DNA from: Lingula anatina
Lineage: Eukaryota; Brachiopoda; Lingulata; Lingulida; Lingulidae
Length of the DNA: 64,000 bases
Direction: 5' to 3'
Assembly (NCBI RefSeq): GCF_001039355.2
Contig: NW_019775280.1
Coordinates: 244,003-308,002 of the forward strand
Below, piece by piece: positions 1 through 11,464 of this stretch. The position numbers and the translations under genes were made by a program. Each line of letters begins with the position of its first letter. Position 1 is the first letter of the stretch. Under the pieces are notes generated by a model that ran no database searches, was not told the DNA's origin, and worked only from the letters and a program-made list of their open reading frames with translations.

Positions 1-455
1 CTTTATGATACTGTGATATAAATAATGGGAAAATGACACACCAGATAATCATTCATTTTTATGATTAGAATCTCTATTGCTGGAAAAAATACACAACTGA
101 TACACAATATACAACTGATGTTATTGTATTAAAAACATCCAACAAAAAAACACTTGCAAGGTTTACATGTAAATCAATAAATACATAAATAAAATATTTG
201 ATGAAATGTAATAATGAACTGATACATGATACACTTAAAAATATTAAAAATAATGGTTAAATGTTTTGCAGTAAATTTGCCATGAATATTCTTCAACTGG
301 AAAAAAAATCAATGCTATGTATTGAAGGTTAATGGTTTAAACGTCATTATTTTGCCCTTGCTGAGTTTTTTTTAAAAATAACATTGTGATGACCTCACAC
401 ACATTGATCAATGAATGAATACAGTCTGAAGTAAGACAATTCCACTTCCCCTCCC

Positions 456-3316
456 TTAAAAGAAAAATTTAAACAGCACAGCAACAATCACAATGACAAA
501 AATCAACATTTTCAGCAAGCCATGACCAGTTTTCTTCTGACCCTCCACCTTGCGTGTGCCTAGTGGGTAGTAAACACGGTCCATGGTGGTCCTGATGGCG
601 TTCCGCGCCCCGTCCCACTTTCCAGGGCCCATCAGGCGGTACTGGTAGGGCGTGCATGGTCCAGTGGCGACCTCTATTGCCAAACTAGGATCAGAGCAGA
701 AAAGTTTCACTGAAAAGACAAAAATACATAAATAATATACATACCTTGTGATAAAATGAAATCTATGTGAACTAATAAACAAAATAGATTAGACAAAGAA
801 TGGTATATCTAAGAATCACAAACCATGTAAAATGATGCTGATCATATCTATGATTATGTATAAAGATGATCTGCTTTTGTGTATATTATCACGTTTTATA
901 AAGAAGATCAATCAAGCTGGGGAGGGGGGAGTTAAGGAGGGGGGGGGGGGGGTGGAGCAAACCCTTCCACTCCCCATCACCAACATTTTTAGGGAAAATG
1001 GATTTGTGAGGTACACTGTTATTCCAATGAAATCTCAGACGATATTTCTACTGTATATTTGTTAGGGCTGGGACCTAAGAGAAAACATACCAAGTAATAC
1101 ACAGAATCCATGCTAAAAATGTATGGGACAGGCCTACTTGGACTTTTAAGTACATGTACCAGTGACTGAGTGTAACTCTACAACAATGAAAATGAAAACT
1201 TTCAAAGTTTTGAAGAGAAAGCAATAGCTACTGTTACCCTTTTTGTTCAGGTTTCTAAATCAACTTTTAACAAAGACCCCATTTCCAGAGATAAGATCGA
1301 TCTACTTTAGATCGACCTAACTCCCTGGGGGTTCACGCTAAATAGCTGTCAGCCGGGTGGACACGAAAGTTAATTACCCCCTTACAGCTTATAGTAGGCG
1401 GGACGGACATTTAAGCCGGATTATCTGACAGTAATCTAGTGAGACTCCCCGCAGAGATAGATTGATCTAAAAGCTCTGGGAATACAGCCAAAAACTCACC
1501 TATATCTGGTTTGCACCCCACTTGTTCTGCCAGTTCATCCATGTAGTTTATATAATCCACCTGAATGGTGTGACGCTGGCTCTTTACGTACCGCTTGGCC
1601 ATCGCCTCTCGCTTTCTCTGGATGTCTGCATACATTTCATCTTTACTGGGGAGCTTCGCCAGACCCTGAGAAAGTCAATATTTTACTGAACATCAGATTT
1701 TTATCGTAAAGGCAAATTTAAGGGAATTGTTGGCTTAATATAATATAGACTATTTAAAACTTTTACCACGCTTTTGATGCTTTTTCTACATGACCAACCT
1801 TTTTTTCCAAGCCTAACTGGCAAAAATCTGCAAACAGATTTCCTTTTCTTGTTATATATTTTTTCGTAATTGACTGATCTCTTCAAAATTCTTTGACAAT
1901 GTCAGCTCTTTAATTAAATCTTAAAATGTTCTTATATTATCTTGTTTTGGTGCTTTTTACATGCCTCATGGCATATAATCAATTAATTTCCTATCTTTTG
2001 ACAGAGACCTTTTCCCAGGTTTATCTTAAATCATTCAATCGATATCTCAGCAAGTTGGCTAAAAATTAACCTGTATAAACACACTTTGGCAACCTGAAAG
2101 ATAATTCTGAGTGTATTTTAAAATACTCACACATACACCAAACTGGTGATCCTTGACAGTCCATTACTTAGCTATTATGCCAACCCACCCACCCTAATTT
2201 TAAGGAAAGTTAGATTTTTTCTTACCCCCTTTTTTTTCTTTAAATAGAGAAAAAAATGCATTTGGCACTAGTTTGGTAAGTGGGAACAATTTATAATTAC
2301 ATGAAAGATCAACATGTTGATAGTTTCATGCTAAAAAAATCACCAACTCTGTGGACTTGACATGTCCTACTCCTAATAAAAAAAAAAATACACACCAACC
2401 AACCCTACAATAGTTTCTATGCCTGTTATAAAATAAAATAATAATAAATTAATGTCTAACGACCCTGTTTACAGATAGGCCCCATTCAGAATAGGGGACC
2501 AATTAGTCAGAGGGTCAAATATGGCGACCCACTACAAAGCTTGCCATCTAATCCACTAATAGACACCGAATAGATATCCCGTGGGGACGTATTCAAGTGG
2601 GTCGTCCATATTTGACCCTCAGACTAGTTAGTCCCCTATTCTGAATGGGGCCAAAGTCTCTGCTTGTTTACCAACTTAAAAATTTTGTCTAAACTGGAAA
2701 CTGACATAAACTGGGAATACCTTGAACACTCTGGTGACCCAGCGGCACTGGAGCTCAGAAATTGGAAAGATGGCCCCCAGGGGTTGGATGCACCCCAGTA
2801 CAGCCAGGGAGGACTTTGGACTGTTTGGTGGCCACACGTACTTGTATAAATCCACCACATTGTCTTTCACCTTGATAACGCCTTCGTCCAGAAATGGGAA
2901 GCCAAAGATGTACCCAGTCGCAAGAAAAACTACATCTATATTGTCCTCGAATGTTCCGTCTTCAAATTCCACTCCCGTCTCAGTGAATTGTTTCACATTG
3001 GGTTTGATGATGATTCCTCCACTCAATATACGGTTTGGTAGGTCGTCGTTGACGGTGGGATGCTGGCTGAAGATTCTGTGCTCTGGTTGGATGCCATATC
3101 GTGCGTGATCGAAGCGAGAATTCACCCTTTGCTCTCCAATGGAACACCTGGATATTAGAATAGTTTACCTCAAAAATTATCTTTGAAAACTTTCTCTATG
3201 CTTTGTTATTGTCACCAAAGCCTCAGCTTCTGCTGACTACATAATTTTCAATACCTTAGTTTGTATTTTTACCCACAATATTAAAGTTAAATCTGTTACC
3301 TACAAAACAATTATAC

Positions 3317-3359
<43 letters not shown>

Positions 3360-5393
3360 AAAACAGCAATAATAAGAAAAATCTGTGTACCTACATTAAA
3401 TTGAAAGGCATTATCTTAATAAACCAGTTGAGAATCCGTCTGATGGAGACAATGTCTATCGGCAGTCCGTACTGGTCTACTCTGTTCAACACCCACATGC
3501 CGCGCCGCGTGGACAGGTACACCTAGAGTGAGGAGAAATAAATATATAAATACACGAGCATGCACACGTACACACACACACATCTGTTTACACATCCATC
3601 CATCAATCTGTTCATCATTACCATATGCTGCACAGGTGAATTCAGGTGGCACATCTCCCCCCTCCACAAATTGTAGATTTTCTGAAATTCCTCACATTCA
3701 TGAATTTAAGAGGAGGAATTCTAATCCCTATTAATACTAGAAGACACCTCAAGTACATTTACTTCCACACTAACCTGTTTACTTATTCGTCCCAGCTCAG
3801 TTGCGACATCATTCCCAGAATTCCCTACACCAATCACCACAACGCGCTTATCTTCGTAGCCCTTATGGTCTCTGAAACACAGATCAGTTCAAAAAAACAG
3901 AAACAGACAGGGCTATGCTACAGGACTATGTTACAATTTTTCTGAGTTAGTCATGCCACTATCAATATACAAGGTTTAATATTTTATATATTTCGTTCAA
4001 TATAAAAAAAAACTCATGAGGATATCATATGTGACCCAGAGTGCTTTTTGTTTGATACATTATCAGAAATGCAAACAGCCAGTTTTCTGTATTGTCCAAT
4101 TCAGTTATTAAAATATCAATAAAATCACCACCCTCATTTCCTGGATGTGAAAAGAATTGAGCAGAGGCCAAATGAAAAATGTGGTCTCAAATTTTTCTTT
4201 AACCCATCACTTTGTGGTTTGCAAGTAAACTGTTCAAGTGATTTAACTTGTATAATTTCCGTTTACTTTTAAAAACATATCTCATTACCTGTAGTCATGA
4301 GTATGAATGATTTTACCCCGGAACTTCTCCTGTCCTGGAAAACTCGGTTCATGTTTCTTTGCATGGTGTCCAGTGCAGATAATAACTCCATCAAAATCCT
4401 CAGTCCACTCTTGATCCTCAACCAAATCCTTCACCTTCACTGACCATCGTCCAGTTACCTTATGGTCGGACGACTGAGAAATGTGAACGATTTCATGGCG
4501 GAATTTGATGTGTTTTCTCAGATCAAACTTCTCGACGTACAGATGGAAGTATTTCATGATGAATGTGTTGTGCATGAAATTGGGGTATTCTTTTGGAATG
4601 GGGAAATCACTGTAGCACATCATTTCTTTGCTGGTGTTGATAATGGTGGACTTCATCACAGTTGCATCTCCATCAGCTCTCTCCTCTGGCCTATGATAGA
4701 CAGAAAGGGACACCAAAATTTAAATTTTTATATCACAGCAACATTTAATGACAGCACGGCGGATCCAGACTTTTCAATCACGTGCACGTGTGTGTTGAAG
4801 GGGGAGGGGGCATGGATAAATAGAAGAGAAATATATACATGTACATGTAGCTACTGTGTACAGCCTAGTGTACTGCAGGTAGTGTACTGGCATATATATA
4901 TAAATATATGTACATACTGTTAACCAGGGTGGCAGATTATCATAATTAATTATAGAACTAATTAATACATGTGCTTGCAAGTGTGAAAGCTAGAGTTAAA
5001 AGTTAATGCTTGTTAAAAAGACCAGGCAGCCAGATAGGATCTACGGAGTTTGTAAGGGCCTCCTGTAGCACTGGTATCCCCTGGAATTGCCCCTCCCCCC
5101 CCCCCATCTCCCCTTTCCCACCCCATACCCCCCGTCCACCATTTCCTCAATCAGCCAACGCTCTAAATGCTAAGTTAATTAACCACTTCTAATAATATTT
5201 TACACCACTATTTCCAACCCCTCTCCCCGTGCACCTCTCACCCCGCCTGTCACGTTCCATACCTGTAGTTCCATAAGCCACCAAGGTCATCAGAACGCTC
5301 AAAGCACGTAGGCGACAGTCCCTCGTCCAAACAGCACTTAATTGCAGTCAGACCGCTCGCTCCCGCGCCGATGATTGCTATTTTCTTCGCCAT
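456..5393 (-). CDS. Flavin-containing monooxygenase (FMO), complete, 7 exons
   Basis: FMOs use FAD, NADPH and O2 to oxygenate nucleophilic N or S atoms of small molecules at the ER membrane. Exons in transcript order: 5393-5263, 4690-4289, 3871-3775, 3522-3395, 3147-2721, 1665-1500 and 709-456. All junctions are GT-AG and the frame stays open for 535 codons including stop, so 534 aa, the usual FMO length. Visible motifs are the N-terminal FAD loop IGAGASG with the downstream [10 protein letters not shown] segment, the NADPH loop [10 protein letters not shown] in exon 3, the FLATGY motif in exon 5, and a C-terminal hydrophobic anchor (about the last 20 residues, ending KFFF) typical of ER-bound FMOs. 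The start ATG at 5393-5391 sits directly before the FAD fold, where the family begins. Introns carry a GAAA microsatellite and two palindromic elements. Which FMO paralogue this is cannot be told from sequence alone. Family assignment is very sure. Confidence 0.95.
1285..1490. mobile_element. Palindromic repeat family B, copy near 1.3 kb
   Basis: Inverted arms meet near GTTAATTACCCCCTTAC. Left arm pieces (CGACCTAACTCC, CGCTAAATAGCTGTCAGC) pair loosely with the complement of the right arm (GGCGGGACGG, AGACTCCCCGCAGAGATAGATTGATCT). The AGAGATAGATTGA end is shared with the copy at 44.1-44.4 kb. It ends about 10-30 bases from the FMO exon 6 donor at 1500. Confidence 0.6.
2478..2652. mobile_element. 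175-bp MITE-like element with ~57-bp inverted repeats
   Basis: It starts GGCCCCATTCAGAATAGGGG and ends with the exact complement of those 20 bases. The arms continue to pair through GAGGGTCAAATATGG and CGACCCACT with a few mismatches and one indel, about 57 bases each around a 60-base centre. It lies in FMO intron 5, 68 bases past the donor. No target-site duplication is obvious. Confidence 0.85.
3316..3361. repeat. (GAAA)n microsatellite
   Basis: About eleven tandem GAAA units in FMO intron 4, about 35 bases past the exon 4 donor at 3394. Confidence 0.9.
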
Positions 5394-5649
5394 TGCTAGT
5401 TTCTGACTTAATTAATTATGTATTAGACCAAAATGCGACGCCGAGCTAAAATTACACCGTCCTGTCAAACAGCCTTCTCTATCGGGAGCAAAGTACAGTA
5501 GTAGGCCTACATTGCACAATGCATTTTTGTGATAAGATTGACCGTATTGGATTACTCAATAAGCAGATTACACGTGCCATCAAATTAAGTCATGTATTAT
5601 CTTAGTCCAGCAATGTCAGTGTTTCCCAAATTCTTCCTCAATACTTTCA

Positions 5650-5770
5650 AATACCGCTACTTTTTCGTCTAGTTACGTGTCCGCAGATTGTTTATCTGCG
5701 CCATGCTTTTCCTGTGACGTCATGCGCAGCGACTTCAATGTCCGTGTTTTATAGGCTCGATACACAGCGC
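5650..5770 (-). promoter_or_regulatory. Candidate FMO promoter with CRE-like site
   Basis: About 320 bases upstream of the FMO start there is a full CRE palindrome, TGACGTCA, at 5715-5722. It is followed immediately by a TGCGCA core like that of NRF1 sites. This is the only GC-richer patch between the FMO start and the first receptor gene. Assigning it to FMO is inference from position; no transcription start is visible. Confidence 0.35.
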
Positions 5771-7055
5771 TTATCTGTTTCACATTGATTTCTACAAATT
5801 AGCCCCGTGCTAATTTTTGACCCATTTAAGTTACGCTAACCCTGTCCCATATGTTACTACCGAACCTCAGTCTTTTTTTTCGATATTTTTATACTGGCAA
5901 GAAAGATCTAGGGGTCTGCTTCACAATTAATAATAATAATAATATAAAATTTGAAAAAAAGTTCGAGTTTTAACCCAATAAAATTATAGTTTTTAGTACA
6001 GTTCCGTTCTAACTTATTTTGAATCAAAATAGATCAAAATTTTAGTCTTAGATCTACATTGTTAAGAACTTCATTTTATTGCTCTTTTATGAAACCGACC
6101 ACCACGCGAATATGCAGCTCGACGTCCCAGGAATTTTTATATACGGCTTTTGTTGCCAGAGAGAGATTTTTAACTGGTTATTCACAAAAATTTATCTGGC
6201 TGTTCACATTATCTCGACATATGTAGCCTACATGAGAAATTTTTGGCAAAATGACGTCAGCACCCCGGCCCTCTGCTCCTTTACCATGTTACGTTTTCAA
6301 GTCATGTCAGAAAATTAGGATTTCCTGCTGTCCAGCAGTTTTATTCCAATAAAATATCTATCAATGAAATTGTACAGAAAGCATTTACTAGTACACTATA
6401 GGCCTATTAGTGTTTTCTATAGGATATCACATACGGCATTCTAGACTTACGCCCCTAAAGCTCAAGGTAAGTCATTAGGCCTTATGCAAAGCACGATTGA
6501 TGATAGCACAATTGATGTAAGTAGGCCTACTTACAAAGATTCTTGTTTACCAAAAATATAATTCGTTTTTGTAAAGTGTTACGGGAATCTTAACAAACAT
6601 CTCGGTGCACAAATAAATGTTTCATCACATTTAAAGTGCTTTTTATTCCTTTATTTTAAATCTCATAAATCAATTAATCAATTTATCTGGCCTTATCATT
6701 ATCTTCTTTGTAGCTCACTTTAAGGAAAGATAATTTAAAATTGTTTTTTTTTAACAGACCACAAAATATAAATAGAACACATAGTGAGCGTGCAATGAAG
6801 CAGTCAAAATAATAAACATTTGACAAGCCATTTTACATAATGCTGTAGTTGGTATATATGGTAGCTACATGTATTACGCGTTATATTGTGATAGGTTAAA
6901 TATGGGCGACAACATCGTAGTAAAATATTCTTTAAAAACTATTTGTAGTAACACGACGTGACTGCAGGTGACAGCGTTACGAAGGATGTTTTCACAGTTG
7001 ACAGTTTCAAGTATTTCCTCGTGAACTATTCGAATTCGTTAAAAGCGTTCGTAAT
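5771..7055. other. Intergenic region between FMO and the first GPCR
   Basis: No exon-like open frame is seen. The right half (about 6700-7055) matches the sequence just downstream of the second receptor (about 9520-9938), including a shared stretch AAGCAGTCAAAATAAT, so it belongs to the receptor duplication unit. The region contains no other recognised gene. Confidence 0.5.
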
Positions 7056-8282
7056 TCAAACCCGTCTCTGCATGTCGGCAGGGATTTCACCATTTTCGGT
7101 GTCAGGGTCTTGGTTCTCACTACGACAGAAGAGCGATCTCAGTTCCTGTCGAAACGAAGTGCTGACCAACCCATAAATGAAGAAGTTCGCAGATGAGTTG
7201 ACTTCACCAAGGAAGAAGGCGATGGGCTGGAAATATTTCAGAGATGCAAGCACCTGCTTTGGCAACGCGTCCTTGAGAAGTTGTAGAAGCGGAAAAACAG
7301 TTATTGGTGTTACGCATATGATATATGTTGTCACCAACAAGATGACAATCCTATTCAGCTCTCTCTGCAAACGTTGCCGTCTTTCATTTGTCACTGCAAG
7401 TTCCTTCTGTTTCTGTACGCTTTTCTTCACTTTAAGTATCAATTTGCAATTTAATACAATCAGTGTACACAGAGGTATGAAATGATAGACAGTACCTTTG
7501 CAAATAGTGCGGTAAAAGAGAAAGTACCACTGTGGCCATTTTCTGCTCGTGGCTACAAAACATAACCCATTACTTTTCACTTTGCCACAGGGGACGTACC
7601 GCACTGATTCTAGATCAAAGTGCCTCGGCAAGTTGTATACAACACAAACTATGAAGAGGATAAAAATACGCACTCGCCACTGAGAAACAGAACAATATTT
7701 CCCGGCCAAATGAGGTTTACAAACTGCAAGGTAACGATTCATAGCAACGAAGACAAGCATATACTTTGAAGCTAAAGCCGGTACTGTTCCAATGGGCCAA
7801 ACATACGCTACGTAGCTTCCGTATTTTGACATAAAGTCTCCAAGAAACCCTGTGTGCGCATCAAAAGTCAATGTTCCGAAAAAAGAGACCATCCAGAAAA
7901 TGAATAAATTGTCGAAAAAAGCCAGCCATTTGAACAGGTAACAATGTGCTGCGGGTGCCTTTCTTTCTTCAATTGCGTACACTATAAATGCCAGGACATT
8001 ACTTATCATCCCGATGGTACCAACCGTAGTCAGCACTATACCGCCGAGTACGAAGGTATACACGTCGAAACTATAGGCAAGGAAGTTTTCGCCTTCATTG
8101 AAAGACGTTTTGTTGATGAACCCACCCTGCGTGGTAGCTTCGAGTCCATGGCTAGAATTGTCGGGTGTTTTGCTCAAAAACCTTGATGAATTTTCCGACC
8201 ACACGGCAAAAGGCACAAGTGAAGTTATTGTCGTGTCTTCCCCAGTGGAAGAATTCTCGGAAAAACTAACCGCGAGCTCCAT
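7056..8282 (-). CDS. Class A GPCR, FMRFamide-receptor-like (copy 1)
   Basis: Intronless 408-aa seven-helix receptor, expected to bind an extracellular ligand and signal through G proteins at the plasma membrane. The extracellular N-terminus (about 75 aa) has N-glycosylation sequons at N10, N31, N42 and N57. Helices by eye: TM1 76-104, TM2 114-140, TM3 158-183, TM4 202-219, TM5 262-285, TM6 311-337, TM7 350-374. TM3 ends NRY (182-184) in place of DRY, TM6 has CVTP in place of CWxP, and TM7 has NSSANFFIY in place of NPxxY. The TM7 pattern and NRYLAVCKP resemble FMRFamide-type receptors. There is no cysteine at the usual TM3 position, but a C232/C241 pair lies in extracellular loop 2. The start is the first ATG and is conserved in copies 2 and 4. 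The ligand is unknown; the GPCR call is certain and the FMRFamide link is family resemblance. Confidence 0.9.
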   Translation of the reverse strand: MELAVSFSENSSTGEDTTITSLVPFAVWSENSSRFLSKTPDNSSHGLEATTQGGFINKTSFNEGENFLAYSFDVYTFVLGGIVLTTVGTIGMISNVLAFIVYAIEERKAPAAHCYLFKWLAFFDNLFIFWMVSFFGTLTFDAHTGFLGDFMSKYGSYVAYVWPIGTVPALASKYMLVFVAMNRYLAVCKPHLAGKYCSVSQWRVRIFILFIVCVVYNLPRHFDLESVRYVPCGKVKSNGLCFVATSRKWPQWYFLFYRTICKGTVYHFIPLCTLIVLNCKLILKVKKSVQKQKELAVTNERRQRLQRELNRIVILLVTTYIICVTPITVFPLLQLLKDALPKQVLASLKYFQPIAFFLGEVNSSANFFIYGLVSTSFRQELRSLFCRSENQDPDTENGEIPADMQRRV

Positions 8283-8322
8283 CTTAGTAATCGCTGCAAG
8301 ATTTCATGGAATGTGTGGAATC

Positions 8323-8335
8323 TCCAAGTCCGCTG
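8323..8335 (-). promoter_or_regulatory. Short conserved upstream motif, receptor copy 1
   Basis: The sequence CAGCGGACTTGGA on the minus strand lies about 40-53 bases before the ATG. One base differs from the motif upstream of copies 2 (11206-11218) and 4 (15350-15362). It may be a shared promoter or 5'UTR element, or simply residual duplication homology. Confidence 0.35.
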
Positions 8336-8867
8336 TGTAGTTACTCTCCCTCAAGAAATGGTCAGCTAAAATAACCACACGCCTTTTTAACTAGAATGAC
8401 GCAATGTTGTGTGATAGTGAATTATTGTCCAATGACCTCGTGTCTTTTCGAAGGATTTCTTGAATACGTGCCACCATAAAATTAATACAGGAGTAATACG
8501 TTTCCCAGACATGATGCAAATTACGTTGCACATAATAGAAAACAAGGGCTTATGTGTACGTTGGAAAAAAGTATATGTTGATCTCATTGCATTTTATAAC
8601 CAAAGCTATACTTGTGCCTCCTTTCTGCTTCCTTTGAGCGAGCTTGCAGCGAACAACCCCCGTAGCGTTCTCTGTGAGATTGTTTTGAGCATGTCCTAAA
8701 CATTGCGGCTACGCGTGAACATTCTGTGTACGATTTTAGCGATCACCAGACTTGGCCAGTTTTATGGTCGCACAATGGTCGCCTCCCAGTGCAAAGGGGG
8801 TTTAAAATGCATTTAAGTAGTAAGAAATCAACATCTGGGTTACCCTCGGTGGGTGGATTGTGGGTGG

Positions 8868-9102
8868 ACTGTTTGCTTGTTTGTTTACGTCATACCTATG
8901 GCTACCAATATGCTTTTTTAAGGAGGAGGAGGTAAGAATGAGAAGTGAGGGTGAAGAGTAAGCAATTTATATAGAAAAAAGTTTATTTACATCACCCTCC
9001 TCCCTCCATCTCCCTAACTCCTCCTTACCCCCCCCCCCAACTTAAAAAAATCATCGGTAGCCATAGTTACCCCCTGCTCCCAAAATGATGCAAACAAACA
9101 GG
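8868..9102. mobile_element. Imperfect palindrome (fold-back or MITE-like element)
   Basis: The left arm contains TATGGCTACCAATATG followed by a T run, AAGGAGGAGG and GGTAAG. The right arm is its approximate reverse complement: TAAC...CCTTACCCCC, then TTAAAAAAATCATCGGTAGCCATA. The outer parts of the arms (GTTTGCTTGTTTGTTTACGTCAT against the complement of ATGATGCAAACAAACAGG) also pair. Arms are roughly 75-100 bases with indels. It lies between receptor copies 1 and 2. Confidence 0.6.
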
Positions 9103-9565
9103 TGTTGATTTCTTGCTACTTAATTCTATTTTTGTTAATCCCGATAAATGTCAGAGAAAACTACGAGAATAGCGAGGAGATCATAAATTTTACCTTAAAA
9201 CTATTCTGTTACGAGCACATACCTTGTTTTGACATCCATATTGGCGCACCATCTTGTCCTTGGGAGATTCGGTTCGCTGGTGTTCTCACTTCAATTTTAT
9301 TCTTGAAGACAATATCATATCCACAGTGTGGGCAGTTTTAGAGCATAAAAGTAATAGTTTTAGAAAGAGTGTTCTGTTCTGGCGCCAATTCAACCCAACC
9401 AAGGCCCATTGCATTTCTTTTCCACTTCAAAATAAAAATAAAAGTTTTGAAAGCCCCCCTCCATTTTTCTCAAAAGTGGAGTCGGTTGTGCTCGTTAATT
9501 AATTGATCAGTTTGTCTCCACCTATAGTTATCTTCTGTGTAGCTTACTTTAAGGAAAGATCATTC

Positions 9566-9567
<2 letters not shown>

Positions 9568-9652
<85 letters not shown>
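9568..9652. repeat. (TA)n microsatellite followed by a T run
   Basis: About 68 bases of pure TA dinucleotides, then about 18 T. It interrupts the sequence downstream of receptor copy 2 that is otherwise collinear with the sequence downstream of copy 1, so it expanded after the duplication. Confidence 0.95.
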
Positions 9653-9938
9653 GCAGACCACATAATATGAATAGAACACATATAGGCCTAGTGAGTGTCC
9701 AATGAAGCAGTCAAAATAATAGACACTTGGGTTGTTTTACATAATGCTTGGTAAACGAATTAGCTTCATGCATTCCGCGTTCATTATAATAGGTTAGATA
9801 TGGGCTACAAAATGGTCTTAAAATACTGTTTTTAGTAACACAACGCGACTGCAGGACGCAGCGTAACGAAGGATGTTTTCACAATTGACAAAGTTTGAAG
9901 TATTTCCTCGTGAACAATTCGTTATAAGCGTTCTTAAT

Positions 9939-11165
9939 TCAAACCCGTCGTGGCAAGGAGGCAGGCATTTCACCATTTTCAGTGTCAGCGTCTTGGTTCT
10001 CACTACGACAGAAGAGCGATTTCAGTTCCTGTCGAAACGAAGTGCTGACCAACCCATAAATGAAGAAGTTTGCAGATGAGTTGACTTCACCAAGGAAGAA
10101 AGCGATGGGCTGGAAATATTTCATAGATGCAAGCACTTGCTTTGGCAACGCGTCTTTGAGAAGTTGTAGAAGTGGGAATACAGTTATTGGTGTTACGCAT
10201 ATGATATAGGTTGTCACCAACAAGATGACAATCCTATTCAGCTCTCTCTGCAAACGTTGCCGTTTGTCATTTTTCACTGCAAGTTCCTTCTGTTTCTGTA
10301 CGCTTTTCTTCACTCTAAGTATCAATTTGCAATTTAATACAATAAGTATACACAGAGGTATTATATGATAGAAAATAAATTGGCAAATAGTGCGGTACAA
10401 GAGGAAGTACCACTGTGGCCATTTTCTGCTTGTGGCTACAAAACATAACCCATTACTTTTCACTTTGCCACAGGGGACGTACCGCACTGATTCTAGATCA
10501 AAGTGCCTCGGCAAGTTGTATACAACACAAACTATGAAGAGGATGAAAATACGCACTCGCCACTGAGAAACAGAGCAATATTTCCCAGCCAAATGAGGTT
10601 TACAAACTGCAAGGTAACGATTCACAGCAACGAAGACAAGCATATACTTTGAAGCTAATGCAGACACGGTCCCGATGGGCCAAACATACGCTACGTAGCT
10701 TCCACATTTTGACATAAAGTCTCCCAGAAATCCTGTATGCGCATCAAAAGTTAACGTTCCGTAGAAAGAGACCATCCAGAAGATGAATAAATTGTCGAAA
10801 AAAGCCAGCCATTTGAACAGGTAACTGTGTGCTGCAGGCGCCTTTCTTTCTTGAATTGCGTAGACTATGAATGCCAAGACATTACTTATCATCCCGATGG
10901 TACCAACCGAAGTCAACACAATACCGCTGAATACGAAGGTATACACGTCGAAACCATAGACAAGGAATTTTTCGCCATCATTGAAAGACGTTTTGTTGAT
11001 GAACCCGCCCTGCGTGGTAGCTTCGAGTCCATGGCTAGAATTGTCGGGTGTTTTGCTAAAAAACCTTGTTGAATTTTCCGACCAAACCGCAACAGGCACC
11101 AGTGAAGTTATTGTCGTGTCTTCCCAAGTGGAAGAGTTCTCGGAAATTCTAACCGCGAGCTCCAT
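9939..11165 (-). CDS. Class A GPCR, FMRFamide-receptor-like (copy 2)
   Basis: Intronless 408-aa receptor, the tandem sister of the gene at 7056-8282. Aligned by eye without gaps, I count about 37 differences (about 91% identity). It keeps the same helices, NRY, TM6 CVTP, TM7 NSSANFFIY and the loop-2 cysteine pair. Differences cluster in the N-terminus and at the loop2/TM5 boundary, where KGTV at 262-265 becomes QFIF, plus an F to I and a T to I change just after. It also has a cysteine at 154, at the extracellular end of TM3, that copy 1 lacks. The frame is intact, so it is likely functional. Same orientation as copy 1, about 1.7 kb away; flanks are duplicated too. Confidence 0.9.
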   Translation of the reverse strand: MELAVRISENSSTWEDTTITSLVPVAVWSENSTRFFSKTPDNSSHGLEATTQGGFINKTSFNDGEKFLVYGFDVYTFVFSGIVLTSVGTIGMISNVLAFIVYAIQERKAPAAHSYLFKWLAFFDNLFIFWMVSFYGTLTFDAHTGFLGDFMSKCGSYVAYVWPIGTVSALASKYMLVFVAVNRYLAVCKPHLAGKYCSVSQWRVRIFILFIVCVVYNLPRHFDLESVRYVPCGKVKSNGLCFVATSRKWPQWYFLLYRTICQFIFYHIIPLCILIVLNCKLILRVKKSVQKQKELAVKNDKRQRLQRELNRIVILLVTTYIICVTPITVFPLLQLLKDALPKQVLASMKYFQPIAFFLGEVNSSANFFIYGLVSTSFRQELKSLFCRSENQDADTENGEMPASLPRRV

Positions 11166-11205
11166 CTTAGTAATCGCTGCAAGATTTCATGGAATGTAGG
11201 GAATC

Positions 11206-11218
11206 TCGAAGTCCGCTG
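11206..11218 (-). promoter_or_regulatory. Short conserved upstream motif, receptor copy 2
   Basis: CAGCGGACTTCGA on the minus strand, about 41-53 bases before the ATG. It is identical to the motif at 15350-15362 upstream of receptor 4, although the bases around it there are diverged. Confidence 0.35.
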
Positions 11219-11464
11219 TGTTGTAACTCTCACTCAAGAAATGGTCAGCTAAAATAACCACACTCCGTTTTGACTAGAAAGACTCAATATTGTGTGATAG
11301 TAAATTATTGTCCAATGACAGATGGACTTCTTTAATACCTGGCACCATAATTTTAATACAGGATATGACTACAGGATATTAATACACCATAATATTAATA
11401 CGTTTCTCGGACACAATGCAAATGACGTGGCACATGTTAGAAAATAAGGGCTTATGTGGTCGAT

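Noticed and set aside
1-455. Searched for a further exon or RNA gene left of FMO
   Set aside because: Only AT-rich sequence, most likely the FMO 3'UTR and flank, was seen.
469-657. Alternative C-terminus for FMO in a second frame
   Set aside because: Joining exon 6 to exon 7 in the other phase loses the conserved GPGKW.GAR.AI segment and the membrane anchor.
3416-3667. Frame continuing through the FMO exon 4 region in another phase
   Set aside because: It is a shadow of FMO exon 4 (3395-3522), whose true phase gives the conserved [11 protein letters not shown] segment.
7177-11199. Plus-strand frames over receptor genes 1 and 2
   Set aside because: They are antisense shadows that recur in both copies only because the genes are duplicates.
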